From Lunularia cruciata (taxonomy: Eukaryota; Streptophyta; Marchantiopsida; Lunulariales; Lunulariaceae): DNA of 64,000 nucleotides. Position numbers and translations under genes: made by a program. Shown piece by piece: positions 11,781-22,975 of the stretch (its first letter is position 1; each line of letters begins with the position of its first letter). Where the stretch lies: NCBI GenBank assembly GCA_948567375.1, contig OX419762.1, positions 58,013,034 through 58,077,033 of the forward strand, given 5' to 3'. The notes beneath the pieces are model-generated. The model did not search any database and had not been told where the DNA came from. It worked only from the letters and a program-made list of their open reading frames with translations.

Positions 11781-12796
11781 CTATTGGGATTCCTTTTTTC
11801 CCTAATTGATCTGCTCCACATACTCCATTTGGGCAACTTGTCGGGGTTGCTTATTCTTGAGTGGACATTCAACAATGCGATGTCGTACTTGGCACAATAA
11901 AAACAACCCCCATTTTTTCATAGGTTCTCTCTATCTACAATGCCAAGTGGTCTCCATTGAATGGCATCAATTTCCATTGGTGCCGGCTCTTCCACCCATG
12001 TGTAATGTATTGGTAGGTTCTGTGGAGGTTGAGGTCAAGACCAAGTTGTTCTAGCCAAGGAATCAAAACGTTCAGCCAACCGCATGGCTTCCTCCAAGTG
12101 TTGTGGCTCTCGCATGGTTACCTCTAATTTGGTTCTTGACTTCAAGCTCCTCACAAATTGATCCAAAGCTTCACCTTCTAGTATATATAGAATTTGCATG
12201 ATGGTGTTTTGGAATTGCATGATGTAACTTCTTATAGATCCAATCTGTTTCAACTCTGCCAACCTATCCCATGCAGCTCTTGTAGCATTTATAGCTTGGA
12301 ACCGACTAATTATTACACTCTTGAATTCTACCCACGTCAAGTTTGGTGCAACAAGTTGTTGTTCAGCTTGCTCCACTCAGAATCTCCACCATACCTTTGC
12401 TACTCCATCCAATTGGCTAGAAGCCAAGAGAATCTATTTTTGCTCATTTTGCAGATTGGTAGCTTCAAAGTAACGTTCACAGTCAAACACAAAATTCTCC
12501 ACTACACCCAAAATATTCTTGCCTTCAAATCCCTTGGGTTTAGGGAATTGGATCTAATCTTCTCCTTCTTGAATTGGTACTCTCTCTATGTGCTCCTGTC
12601 ATCAAAGATCTTGTTCATCCAACAATTGAGTAAGGTGCTCAATTTGTTGTTGCATAGCAAGGATAACATTGGGCATTGCCGCCATGGTTGTTACTCTATC
12701 ACACCACTCCCAATCTATCTAATTTACTAACACATAGAAACAACACGTCCACCTTTCTCCATAAGTTACGACCGGAAGCACCAAGGGTTCCTCAAA
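11781..12796 (-). pseudogene. gag of chromovirus B'
   Basis: On the minus strand a gag core is readable, including NLTWVEFKSVIISRFQ, RSYIMQFQNTI and LAERFDSLA (12035-12376). A CCHC knuckle follows near 11860-11900: CFYC is in one frame and HRIVEC in the next, a 1-base deletion within the finger. Upstream, the 12380-12730 region carries further gag N-terminus with stops. Before it a TGGTGCTTCCGGTCG stretch (12769-12783, minus) could be the primer-binding site, about 13 bases from the LTR end. The A1 unit interrupts the element right after this gag. Confidence 0.75.
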
Positions 12797-13780
12797 TGTG
12801 GTGATCATATGCATAAAATCTTGTCCAAAGTGCAAGGTGATGAATTATGTGAAATGATACTTGAGTAGTACTTGGACACAAAAATCCCAATGGTTTGGTG
12901 GAAATGGATTTGGTGGTCCATAAATTCCATCCATCCCATTCCTACTCTAATATTAATGTAAAAGACCAAGATCAAGGAGAGAAATAGGAGAACTGGAACA
13001 CTCAAATGTGGGAAAACTCCAAATGCCTAGCTTGAGCTTTGGTTCTTGTATTTATAGGGATCATACAAGGCTCTTGAGAAACTTCTCAAGAAGTTTCCTT
13101 GAGCCACTTTCTTGGAGTGCAAGCCAAGTTAACCAAGAAGGTTCTCAAGAAGCTTCCTTCTAGAAACCGTTTGCTTGACGTGTAAGCTAAGCTAGTTGGA
13201 AGCTTCTAGAAGCTACCTACTTGGAGTGAAAGTTAAGCTAGTTGGGAAGCTTCCCAAGAAGCTTCCTAGATACTTCTGGAATATTTTGGGCTAATTTGGC
13301 TTATTCTCTACTTCATTAGCCTTACTAACCACGTTGTTAAACTCCATATTGCTATTGTAAAAGACCAAGACCGAGGAGAGAAATAGGAGAATGGAAACTC
13401 ACATTGGGATACTTGAATGAGAGAAAAATCCAAATGCCTAGTATGAGCTTTGGCTTTGGTATTTATAGGTAGCATACAAGGCACTTCAGAAGCTTCTCAA
13501 GAAGCTTCCTTGAGCCGCTTTCTTAGAGTGCAAGTCAAGTTAACTAGGAAGTTTCTCAAGAAGTTTCCTTCTAGAAGCCGCCTACTTGGCATGCAAGCTA
13601 AGCTAGTTAGAAGCTTCTAGAAGCTTCCTTTGAGAAGTTACCTGCTTGGAGCGCAAGTTAACTTGTTGTGAAGCTTCCCAAGAAGCTTCCTAGATGCTTT
13701 TGGAATATTCTAGGCTAATTTGGCTTATTCTCTACTTTGTTAGCCTTACTAACTATATTTTTAAACTCCATACTATTACA
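12797..13780 (-). repeat. LTR shared by tandem chromoviruses B and B'
   Basis: About 984 bp, TGTAATAGTATGG to ATCACCACA on the minus strand. It follows B integrase/chromodomain (as a 3' LTR) and precedes B' gag (as a 5' LTR), so the two elements appear to share it. It contains an internal tandem duplication of period 399 (12958-13356 and 13357-13780). Each unit holds a TATTTATAGG motif and clusters of AGAAGCTTCT-like palindromes. A related truncated LTR lies at 20866-21171. Confidence 0.75.
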
Positions 13781-13784
13781 TATT

Positions 13785-16720
13785 CCCCCGCCGCTAGTTG
13801 GTGATGTCCTTGTCGCTAGTGAAGCTTCAAATTCTTGGATGGCCTTCTATGCATTCTGGAGGTGGGAAAGAGGTTCTCATGTGGCATCATGAAGGGGATA
13901 CCCTTTCTAAAGGACCTTATACTCCGTATGTTGGCAATGGCCTTGTTGAATATGGCAACGTGCAAGGATAAAATCAACTTCATACTCCTCATGATCATTG
14001 ATAGGGACAGGAAGAAGGAGAGGTTGGACTTGAGAGGAAAAGGAAGAGGGGTTAGGAACAAAGGGTTTCAACTTGGAAACATGAAAGATAGGATGGATAC
14101 GCATATGACAAGGCAATGCAAGTCGATAAGCAACAAGAGAGACAATTTGGGTGATATCAAAAGCACCTATCCAATTAGGGTCAATTTTACGAACTTGGGT
14201 ATCAAGTGGGAGAGGGAGGTTACTAGGGGATAGCATGACTTTATCATCAACTTCAAAGGTGAGATCACAATGATGGTGGTCCGCATATTATTTTTGGTGA
14301 TTCTGAGCAACAAGGAAGTGAGACTTGGCTTGTTGGAGAGAGTGGGATATAGTGGTCAAGAATGTGGAAGTATGAGGAACTTGAGATGGAGGAGGAGCAA
14401 GAAGAGAATCTAGAACAAGCGGATCTTGGCCAAAATTGAGAAAGAAAGGAGAAAATCCGATGCTTGCCTGTTTGGAATTGTTGTAGGCAAATTCTATGAT
14501 TGCAAGATATTCATCCCAATTGGTATGGTGGACATTGGCAAAGGCACACATCATATCTTCCAATGTACAATTTTCACGTTTGGTTTGTCCATCAGTTTGA
14601 GGATGATAGGCTGTGGACAAAGCAAGCTTGGTGTCAAGTACCTAGAAGAGTGCTTGCCAAAACTTCCTAGTAAATCAAGGATCACGGTTGGAGATGAGTA
14701 CATGTGGCATCCCATGATGCTTGAAGACATTGTCAAAGTATATTTGCGCTAAGGTTGGAGCATCCACGATATCACAGGTTGGTGCCAAGTGGATTTGCTT
14801 ACTAAGCTTATCCACAAACACCATGATTGTGGTGTGTCCTTGTTTTGTCTTTGGCAAAGATGTGATGAGATCCAAGCTCATATGCTCCCGGCGAGCGGAT
14901 GGAATGGTGAGTGGTTGAAGGAGTCCACTCGGCTTTTGGTTGCTGGCCTTGTTATGTTGGCAGCTCTCACACAATCAAACAGATTCTTGAACATCTTGTG
15001 TCATGTTGGGCCACCACCATTGACTTTGGAGTGTACTCAAGGTCTTGTCCACACCCATGTGACCAGCAATGGGTAAATCATGGGCTTCTTGAAGGCACAC
15101 AACTCAAAGATCAGCTTTAGCTAGAACATAGATCCAATCCTCATGAAATAAAAGGCACTCCTTGATGGAGAAGGTATTGTATTCCTTATTGTATGCCATA
15201 AGGCGGCCATGTACCATTTGGAAGAAGTGATCTTGGTGTAGCACTGACTGAAACTCGTTTTGGACCTTGGAGTCAACTGGCACCGTTGAAATTGCTATTG
15301 TGATGAGAGGAAGAGACTTCAAATCAGGTAGTCATGATAAAGCATCAAGGATGACATGGAACCGACCTGGTTTGCACTCAAATTTGATGTCATATAGTTG
15401 GAGTTGTTCCTCCTATCAATGATGTCAACTCTTTATGTGTTCCAAGTGTAAGGTCTGCAACAATGGTTTGTGATCAGTTCGCATGATCACTTGTTTCCCC
15501 AAGAGGTAATGCCTCCATACCTTGGTAGCTTATACCATTGCAAGTTGTTCTTGATCTCAAGTGGAGTAGTTTCATTCAGCCATATTGAGTCGGCAAGACA
15601 CAAAGGCAATGGGATGGAGTCCATCAGGGAATTCTTGTTGCAGCACGGCTCCAATTGCAAAGTTAGAAGCATCAAAATCAACCTCACAAGGTAGTTGAGG
15701 ATCATATGGTTGAAGAATGGGTCTTGAAGACACCATATGCTTTAACTTCTGGAATGCTTCTTCATGCTTGGTGGTCCACTAGAAACTCAAGTTCTTTCCC
15801 AAGAGGTCAGTCAATGGTGCAGCCACATGAGCATAATAATGGATGAACCATCGGTAAAAAAAAGCCAATCCATTGAATGCCCATACTTCTATAGCATCTT
15901 TTGGGGTAGGCCAATTAGTAATGGCCTTGATTTTCTCTTCCTCTATCTTAATCCCCTTTGATGAGATCTTATGACCCAAGAAGGTAACCTCCTTCTGCCA
16001 AAAGGCACACTTCAACTTCTTATAGTAAATTTTCCATTTTCCTTAGTCGTCTTAGGACTTCTCGCACATGATTCACATGTTCCATATTTTTCTTGCTATA
16101 TATTAAGATATCATCCAAGAACACCAGCATGGACCAATCCAATAGTCCATCCAACACCTTATGCATTTGATCCATGAAGACTGTTGGAGCATTAGTGAGT
16201 CCAAAAGGTAGAACTCTCCACTCAAAATGCCCATACCTTGTGTGAAAGGCAATCTTTTGCACATCCTCTCTATCAATAGGAAGTTTCCAATAGCCGCTAA
16301 AAAGATCCAGCTTGGAAAAGTAGCGTGCTCCACTTAGTTGATCAAGCAAATCATCAATCCGAGGCAAGGGATATGCATTCTTCACGGTTTGCTTATTGAG
16401 CTCACAATAATCAATACAGAAATGAAATCCTCCATCCTTCTTTGGAACAAATAGTACCGGTGCTCCCCAAGGAGAGGTACTATGTCATATGAAGTCCTTC
16501 TCCAACAACTCTGTAAGTGTTGTTTGCAACTCCTCCAACTCCTTTGGTGAGAGCCAATAGATTGGTCTACTCACTGGAGTACTCCTTGGCAATAACTCGA
16601 TCTTGAAGGGCATACCTTGATTGGAGGGTAATCCCTTTGGCAGATCATCTGGAAACACATCCGCAAACTCCTTAACTATCCAATCAACCATTGCTTGATG
16701 AGACTCTCGGCCCTCCGCAG
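13785..16720 (-). pseudogene. pol of chromovirus B: RT, RNase H, integrase, chromodomain
   Basis: Read right to left. The connector has FADVFPDDLPKGLP (about 16640). RT has [20 protein letters not shown] and the active-site FLDD (about 16110). The RNase H/connector is broken near 15500-15780. The integrase finger has CESCQHNKA (about 14950), and the core shows D in MSLDLITSLP and ISNRDP. At the third catalytic position the text reads QTDGQTKREN, where the family has Glu after QT. The C-terminus has IHPIFHVSKLKPF and then a chromodomain remnant EYEVDFILARCHIQ (about 13970) that is cut by a shift and a stop (about 13890). The chromodomain places B in the chromovirus branch. The element is clearly inactive. 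Confidence 0.85.
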
Positions 16721-17647
16721 ATTTTTGTGACAACCCGGCAAATATCACTTTTGCGGTAATCAAGTAAGTAAAGTTCGTTCCCGTAGAGATACGAGTCAGA
16801 ATTGGTCAAATACAAAGCAAACAGTAACAATGTAGTTCTTCTTGGTTGCGTCTTTAATCTCTCAGGTAGAAACCACACCTAGAAGAGAGTAACAAGCACT
16901 GATTCGCAGTCTTGTCACAATTAACACTCCTTAATCACAACTCCATCAAATCTTTCCAAACAATCTTGATTGTGATGATTCAGGCTCTCCCAAAAACGGC
17001 ACTTCACTGCAAAATGACTTCGCCTCAGAATTGTGTTCCACCCCTCCACTGAAGGCACAACTTCCTCGATCAAAATTGCTTCACATCAACTTCGCATTGC
17101 ACTCACAAACGCAGAATACTACCAACACTACAATTCCTCTCAGATCTGTCAAGGCATTGCTTTGATTGCACTTCACTCAAGATCAAACACACAGAATGAA
17201 GATCAAGGCTGTGGAATCCAACATCCAACAAGCACTCTGACTTGCACTTCAAATTTCTCCAAACACTCACAAACACAATTTTGAAATTGATACTCGGAAT
17301 TAAGCTCAAGCGACGAGCACTGCTTCACAGCACTTTGCTTTATCTATTCTCAGAAATAATGAGCACTGAACAACAATTTCCTGCGAATGCCACTCTTAAA
17401 TAGTGAAGCAATCAACAATTCTAACAACTATACCGTTCTACAACAACTGTTCTAACCTGCAGATCCAAAATGACAATGCACCTCTTCATATCTATCCCTT
17501 CAAATCTCAAATCGGTTACTAATCCGATCCGATGTCTACTTCTTCCTTGGCTTTCAAACCCGAAACCGAAGAAATCTTACTTCCTACTACATTTTCCTCA
17601 GGTTTCACATCTCCTACTTCTTCTACCAGATCCAGCAGTTCTCTTTC

Positions 17648-20080
17648 CTAATCTGAAATTGCACTAGTGGGTAATCTATCTAACTCTTCATCTTTCAACC
17701 CATTCTTCTCTAAAGTCTCTGAGGGCAACTCCGAGGACATTTGGATTCCTATGTTATCTACTTTGGGTTTTGCCTTAACATCTTGCCAAAGCTTTTCTAA
17801 CTCTATTCTCACTAAGTCTAATCTAATTGCAATATTGTCTTCTACTTCTAAGATCTTCGTGTCTACACGAGTTCTGAGACTAATCAACAAGGCATTCAAA
17901 TCTGTATCTTTTGCTTGTCTTTGCCTTGTCTCCTGCACCAACAACTTCAACTTGTGCAGCCTTGTTTCTTCAATCCAAACGCTGGCTTCTGTACTTAACA
18001 TTGCGTTCACTCTGAGGACTATCTCCTTCAATGGCTCCAATCTTGTCTTCCATTCTCATTCCCAATCTGCAAGCCATTCCTCTTTGTACATTGCCAACTC
18101 TTCTTTGAACTTGGCCTTCACCGCTTCCTTCTCTTTCTCCTTCTGTACAATTTTCTCTTCCTGATTACGAAGTAACTCTCGTAATCTCTCTTCTTCTCTA
18201 TACCGCACAGACAACTCTCTTTGCCAGAGTTGCTTCTTCTCCTCCATACTCTCCATCACTTGATCGAGCTCTTGTTCCTTTGATGCTACCCTCGCCATAG
18301 CATGGATAAGCTCTACTCTTGAATCAGCAAACTGTTGCTTCAAGATTTCGAATTCAGCTACATGTCTCTCCCTTGCGATATCACTCTTCCTCGCAAGATC
18401 CTCTTGATAGCTCACTTCTCTCTTCAAGTCTTCAATTACCTGACTTCTCTCTACTGCTTCCGCTTGTAGTACTTCTCTCTCCCTCTCACCTCGGGTTATA
18501 CTCTTCTTCAACTCCAAGTTTTCTTCTTCTAATCTCGCTACCACCTGCAATACAGTCTTTACCTCTGGACAAGTCGACTGCATCTCCTTCTTCTTCTTCT
18601 CCAACTTCACTAACAGCGGGCATACTACCTCTTGCAGGTACTCTACTCCCTCACTGGCAACTTCTTCCTCCCACGGAGTAATTTCTTGTTTCTCCTCATG
18701 TTCTCCTGATACTCACCGTCTTTTCTGAAGTCTTTGTATCGAGATTGATGCCTCACTACTCGTGCTGTCTTCTACCTCTTCCTTCACTTTACTCGGCCCC
18801 GCCTCACACTTTGCCTTACGTCTCGAGCAAACTCCTTGCTGTACTGCAATCTTCTTCTCCTCGAGCACAGGTACTTCGTCTTCCAGCGCCGCATTGTCTT
18901 TGGCCTCTACTTCGGCTTGCACTTCTTCTTCGTATTCTTCAGCCGTTGGTGCCGAGGTCATTTCTCCACCGTCTTCACTGTCACTGCTAGTATCTCCGCT
19001 CTGTAGTGTCAGCTCAGGTTCCTCCTCACGTTCCGAGTCCTTCGTCTTGAGCTTGGCTTTGCCTTCTGAGTCTTCATCTTCCGACTCAATCACCACCATC
19101 CCTCGCCTTGGGTTATGTTTCTGCATCTTCCGAGGTTTCTTGTTTTCTTTGGCTTCTGCGTGCCGAGTTCTCTTCTTTGTCATGGTACTTACCACGACCT
19201 CCACGTTTTTCCCTATCTTCGCGTAGTAGTCGTCTGTGCTCCGGATTTGAAGAATGTATTGCTGCTCCTCCACGTTGACTTCTCTTCTCAAGTCAGGATG
19301 GAAATGAGACACCATTCTATTGCACTCCGCCAAATTGAGCAAATTCAACCCGAGGTAGAAATGTGCTGCAAATGGTACGATGTACTGTGGAGGCGACTTA
19401 TCCCGCAGATTCCACACCATCTGCCTTGTTCTCCCATGAAAACACCTTGCCCAATTGATTGGTTCTCCTGCAAATAGCTTGTGAAAGAACACCGCTTGGT
19501 GTTTCATCACATAAGTGGTTCTCTTCGGCTTCAAGATGGCCATTAGTGCACTCACAATTCCTCTCCTCACAGGGTCTTTGTAGCTCTCAACTTTGTACCC
19601 ATTCTTTGTTCTCTTCAACAAGAAGGCATCTCTCACCTCCTACGTTTCTTGGGCTATCTCTCCTTTCCCCAAGAACGTGGCTCCCTGCTCCGAACCCGCC
19701 TCCTTCCCGAGTACGAGTCTCCAATCCGACTTTGTCCAGCGAGCCGGATTTCCTCTCTTCCCTTCTTCCTTGGGACCATCGAGACACTTACTCTCAATGA
19801 TTTCTGTCATGAATTCTGGAAAACTTACGTTCCAATTCTATGCCAAAAAGGTGATCCAAAGTCGGCTCAAGACTTCGATCCTCGCTACTACATCTAATCT
19901 CCAAATCGCATGATTTCTCACTGTGAATTCAGAGTTTTTCTTCCCTCCTCCCATCTCTTCTGCTTTCTTACTGTCTCTTGCGACTTCTCCCTTGCGCACT
20001 AACCCGAGTACAACTTTATTTCCCTTTCCCCGATAACCTGCAAGACGACTTCTCAACGGCGAAGGAAAATTGCTCAACAT
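17648..20080 (-). pseudogene. Coiled-coil ORF of A2, nearly intact
   Basis: Starts at the ATG at 20080 (MLSNFPSPLRSRL) and ends at TAG 17648-17650, about 800 codons. Layout: a basic N-terminus; a globular block with NHAIWRLDV and IEVLSRLWITFLA; a conserved region with LKRTKNGYKVESY and INWARCFHGRTRQMVWNL; an acidic Ser/Glu linker (about residues 330-450); a long coiled coil rich in Glu, Lys and Arg (about 18610-17750); a short tail ending PTSAISD. Breaks: an in-frame TAG where A1 has Trp (about 19838), a frame change near 19640-19790, and stops near 18710 and 18050. I cannot name the family. The layout suits a structural or nucleoprotein-like product rather than an enzyme. Confidence 0.65.
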
Positions 20081-20099
20081 TTTGTCGTTGCAGTTTTGA

Positions 20100-20107
20100 T
20101 TTTTATA
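20100..20107 (-). promoter_or_regulatory. TATA box of the A2 ORF
   Basis: TATAAAAA on the minus strand, 19 bases before the ATG at 20080, in the same place as in A1. Confidence 0.4.
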
Positions 20108-20498
20108 GAGTTGCACTTCTTTGTCTTCCGTCGCTTCGAGTTTCTACCAAGAAATCACACCTCCTGCATGCACTTGTCACTGTCAATCAACCTTCGAGCG
20201 TATGAGCCACCAGTTTTGAAATGGCCCCTTCTTGAATTTCTTGCTCCGACGAAAGGTTGTTAGACTGTCTTTGCCTCGGGTTGAGCTCCCCCCGATCCGA
20301 AGACAATTTACTTCATATGGTATGCTGACAGGGCATTTCCAAGGACTTCGCCTTATGACCCGAAGTCACTTTACTTTGGGTTTCATCCCAAAGACAATTT
20401 TCTTTGCCTTCTTCGGCCATATAGGCGCAATCCGACCTCTCTATACACTTCTTCTCCTTTATTTTGAAAAAACAAAAAAATGTGGGCACCACAATTTT

Positions 20499-20865
20499 TC
20501 TTGTGCAATAGGCTTGATCCACACCACAAATGCAGACTTATCTTCCTCCAAAGCTTGCTCTATGGCTGCTTTACTAACAAACTTCTCTTCTAGGGACTCA
20601 TCTCTCTTCCAAGCTTGCTCCTTGGTTGCCTTCTTGGCAAACTTCCCATCTTGGGACTCACTATTCTTAGATGTCTTACTTAGAGGTATTCTAATATCTA
20701 ATCTGAAATTCCTACCTTGGTGTTGTACTTGAATCGGGTCCAATCAAATTGAACCTTATGATATTCAAACCAAGGTAGACCCAGAATGATATCATAATGT
20801 AGAGGTGCCACTACAAACCTCATACACTCCAAATACTCCTTTCCAATCTTGAAGGTAACAAGGTA
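20499..20865 (-). pseudogene. Protease fragment of chromovirus B
   Basis: The minus strand carries the retropepsin C-terminal half, FVVAPLHYDIILGLPWFEYH (about 20755-20815), then a Lys/Glu/Ser-rich connector ending KPIAQEK next to A2. The N-terminal part with the catalytic Asp is missing: the sequence jumps straight into LTR B at about 20865. B therefore lost its 5' LTR end, gag and half of the protease in one deletion. Its reverse transcriptase continues on the far side of A2. Confidence 0.75.
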
Positions 20866-21171
20866 TTTATAGGTAGCATACAAGGCCCTTGAGAAGCTTC
20901 TCAAAAATTTTCCTTGAGCCACTTTCTTAGAGTGCAAGTCAAGTTAACTAGGAAGCTTCTCAAGAAGCTTCCTTCTAGAAGCCGCCTACTTGGCGTGCAA
21001 GCTAAGCTAGTTAGAAGCTTCTAGAAGCTTCCTTCTAGAAGCTACCTGCTTGGAGCACAAGTTAACTAGTCGGGAAGCTTCCTAGATGCTTTTGGAATAT
21101 TCTAGGCTAATTTGGCTTATTCTCTCTTTGTTAGCCTTACTAATTATGTCGCTAAACTCCATATTGTTACA
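20866..21171 (-). repeat. Truncated 5' LTR of chromovirus B
   Basis: About 306 bp matching 13450-13780 (AGAAGCTTCT clusters, TTTGGAATATTCTAGGC). The outer end TGTAACAATATGG (minus) is complete at 21171. The inner end stops within the LTR at the junction with the protease fragment. The outer end abuts gypsy D pol directly, so this marks the right border of the B array inside D. Confidence 0.7.
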
Positions 21172-22975
21172 GTTATAGCAATGTATCCTAAAATGATGAG
21201 GAAAATCCTAGAGCTTCCATTCACTTCAAGCTTGACAAAGTTATGTCAATTCTTAGGGTTGGTTGGGTACTATAGGAAGTTCATCTTCTTCTTTTCCAAC
21301 AAGGCTTATGCATTGACCATTCACATGAAGAAGGGTGTAGAATACATGTTGATTTTGTGAGACAAAGAAGCTCTCAAAGCTTTTGAGTAGCTTAAGAAAT
21401 CCCTTATTATGGCTCCAATTCTTTCTAAATCTAATTAGAGTGATTTTTTCATCTTTTATGTTGATGCTTCTAATGTAGCTATAGCATGCACTTTTAGTCA
21501 ATTACACCAAGATGGGCATGATTATCCAATAGTTTATGCTAGTAAACAAATGGTCTCATCAGAAAGAACTATTCTACTTGATTGGAAAATTCTACTTTTG
21601 GGGCACATTTTATATTATTTGGTCTCAAGAAGTTTCAACACTACTTGATTGGAGAGAAGACTACCATTGTCATGGATAACAAGGCTTTGAAGTGCATCTT
21701 CAATAAGCCTAACATGGAGGAAAGGCTAGCAAGATCAATGATACTCTTGTCTAATTATGATTATACCATTGAGGATAATCAGGGAAGAAACATGCAAATG
21801 TTGATTTATTATCTAGCCTTATGATTATGATGGAGTTGAGCCAATGGATGATTCTTTTTTGGACAAAGACTTCATGATAACCTCAATAACTCAAGAGATT
21901 CCAATGGAGTACAAAGAGATTATGGACTTTTTTTCAGGAGATAACTATCCTGATGGGATGCATGCTAGGGAGAGGAAGGCCCTTGAAACAAGATCTAGAC
22001 CTTACACAATAGTGGAGAACATTCTTTTCTATCAAGGAGAATATGGTCTACTTTGAAATGCATGCTAGGGAGATGAAGGCCCTTGCAACAAGATCTAGAC
22101 TTTACACAATGAAGGAGAACATTCTTTTCTATCAAGGAGCAAATGGTCTACTTTGAAGAGTAGTGGGTAGGAAGGAGTCTATCTTACTCATGAGGGAGTT
22201 TCATGATGTTTTGATGTGGGGGTTTACTTTGCAAGAAAGGTGACCACTTTCAAGATTCTAGATATTCTAGATATAGGTTACCCTTGGAGGAGAATTTTCA
22301 AGGATTGTCTTGATTATTTCAAAACTTGTAACATTTGTCAAGCTTTTGCTAGGAAGTCTACATTTACTCCGCCTCTTAGATTAATTCCATTGCTAGGACC
22401 TTTGAGAAGTGAAGAATTGACTTTGTAAGTCCTCACAATAGAACCCCATGAACAATTGATACATTGTGGTAGTTATTGATTACCTTACCAAGTGGGTTGA
22501 GGCTAGACCATTGAGAGATAAGAATGAAGATTAATTTGGTAGATCTCTTTATATATGCATCATCACTAGGTTTGGATGTCTATTGGAGTTGGTTTCTAAT
22601 AATAGAGAAGTGTTTACAAGAAATATCACTATAGTTGTACTATGATGTTTCTCTCTTGCACACAGAGTGACTACTTCCTATAAGCCAAACTCCAATGGCT
22701 TGGAAAACAGAACCAACCAAAACCTTGTACGTAATGTTGGCCAAAGATGCAAAAATAAAGGGGGAAAATCATCATTAGGACAAGAGGATTCATGCGGTTT
22801 TGTGGGAGTATATGACAACTATGAAGACATTCACTAAATAGTCTCCATTTTATTTGGTATATGATATTGAGTCTACTTTACTTATTCACTTTGATCTTTC
22901 TACTGCTCAAGGCATTCATAGGAAATTGAAGAAGGCACAAGGAGGTGATGCAGAGAAGTAAAGGAAGGAGCAACT
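21172..22975 (+). pseudogene. pol of gypsy D (family C), 3' part
   Basis: Reads on + from the late reverse transcriptase (TSSLTKLCQFLGLVGYYRKF, 21228-21288) through RNase H (VDASNVAIACTFSQL-like, about 21460-21500; DYTIEDNQ, about 21765) and integrase (CNICQAFARKSTFTPPL, about 22330; LTKWVEARPLRD, about 22485; SNGLENRTNQNL-like, about 22690). It is homologous to the C element but more decayed. A partial duplication of about 80 bases (GGAGATGAAGGCCCTTGCAACAAGATC-like) repeats at 21970 and 22070. The left end is cut at 21172 by the B array, so the missing N-terminal half probably lies left of base 1. Confidence 0.8.

Larger units (their letters stand above)
16726..20493 (-). mobile_element. A2: LTR-less single-ORF mobile unit inside chromovirus B
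   Basis: 3768 bp, flanked by a perfect 5-bp duplication ATTTT (16721-16725 and 20494-20498). On the minus strand it starts TGTGGTGCCC and ends GGGTTGTCACA. It separates the B protease (20499-20865) from the B reverse transcriptase (below 16720), in the same direction as B. It is the less damaged of the two A copies and lacks the gypsy insertion, so it shows the empty site. The last ~190 bp are bounded by TGTGACAA (minus of 16911-16918) and TTGTCACA (minus of 16726-16733), a short inverted pair. No LTR or pol domain is visible. Confidence 0.8.

Noticed and set aside
16726-20493. A unit as a hAT, Mutator or CACTA DNA transposon
   Set aside because: The 5-bp duplication does not fit 8-, 9- or 3-bp families, the terminal inverted match is only TGTG plus scattered bases, and no transposase motif is visible.
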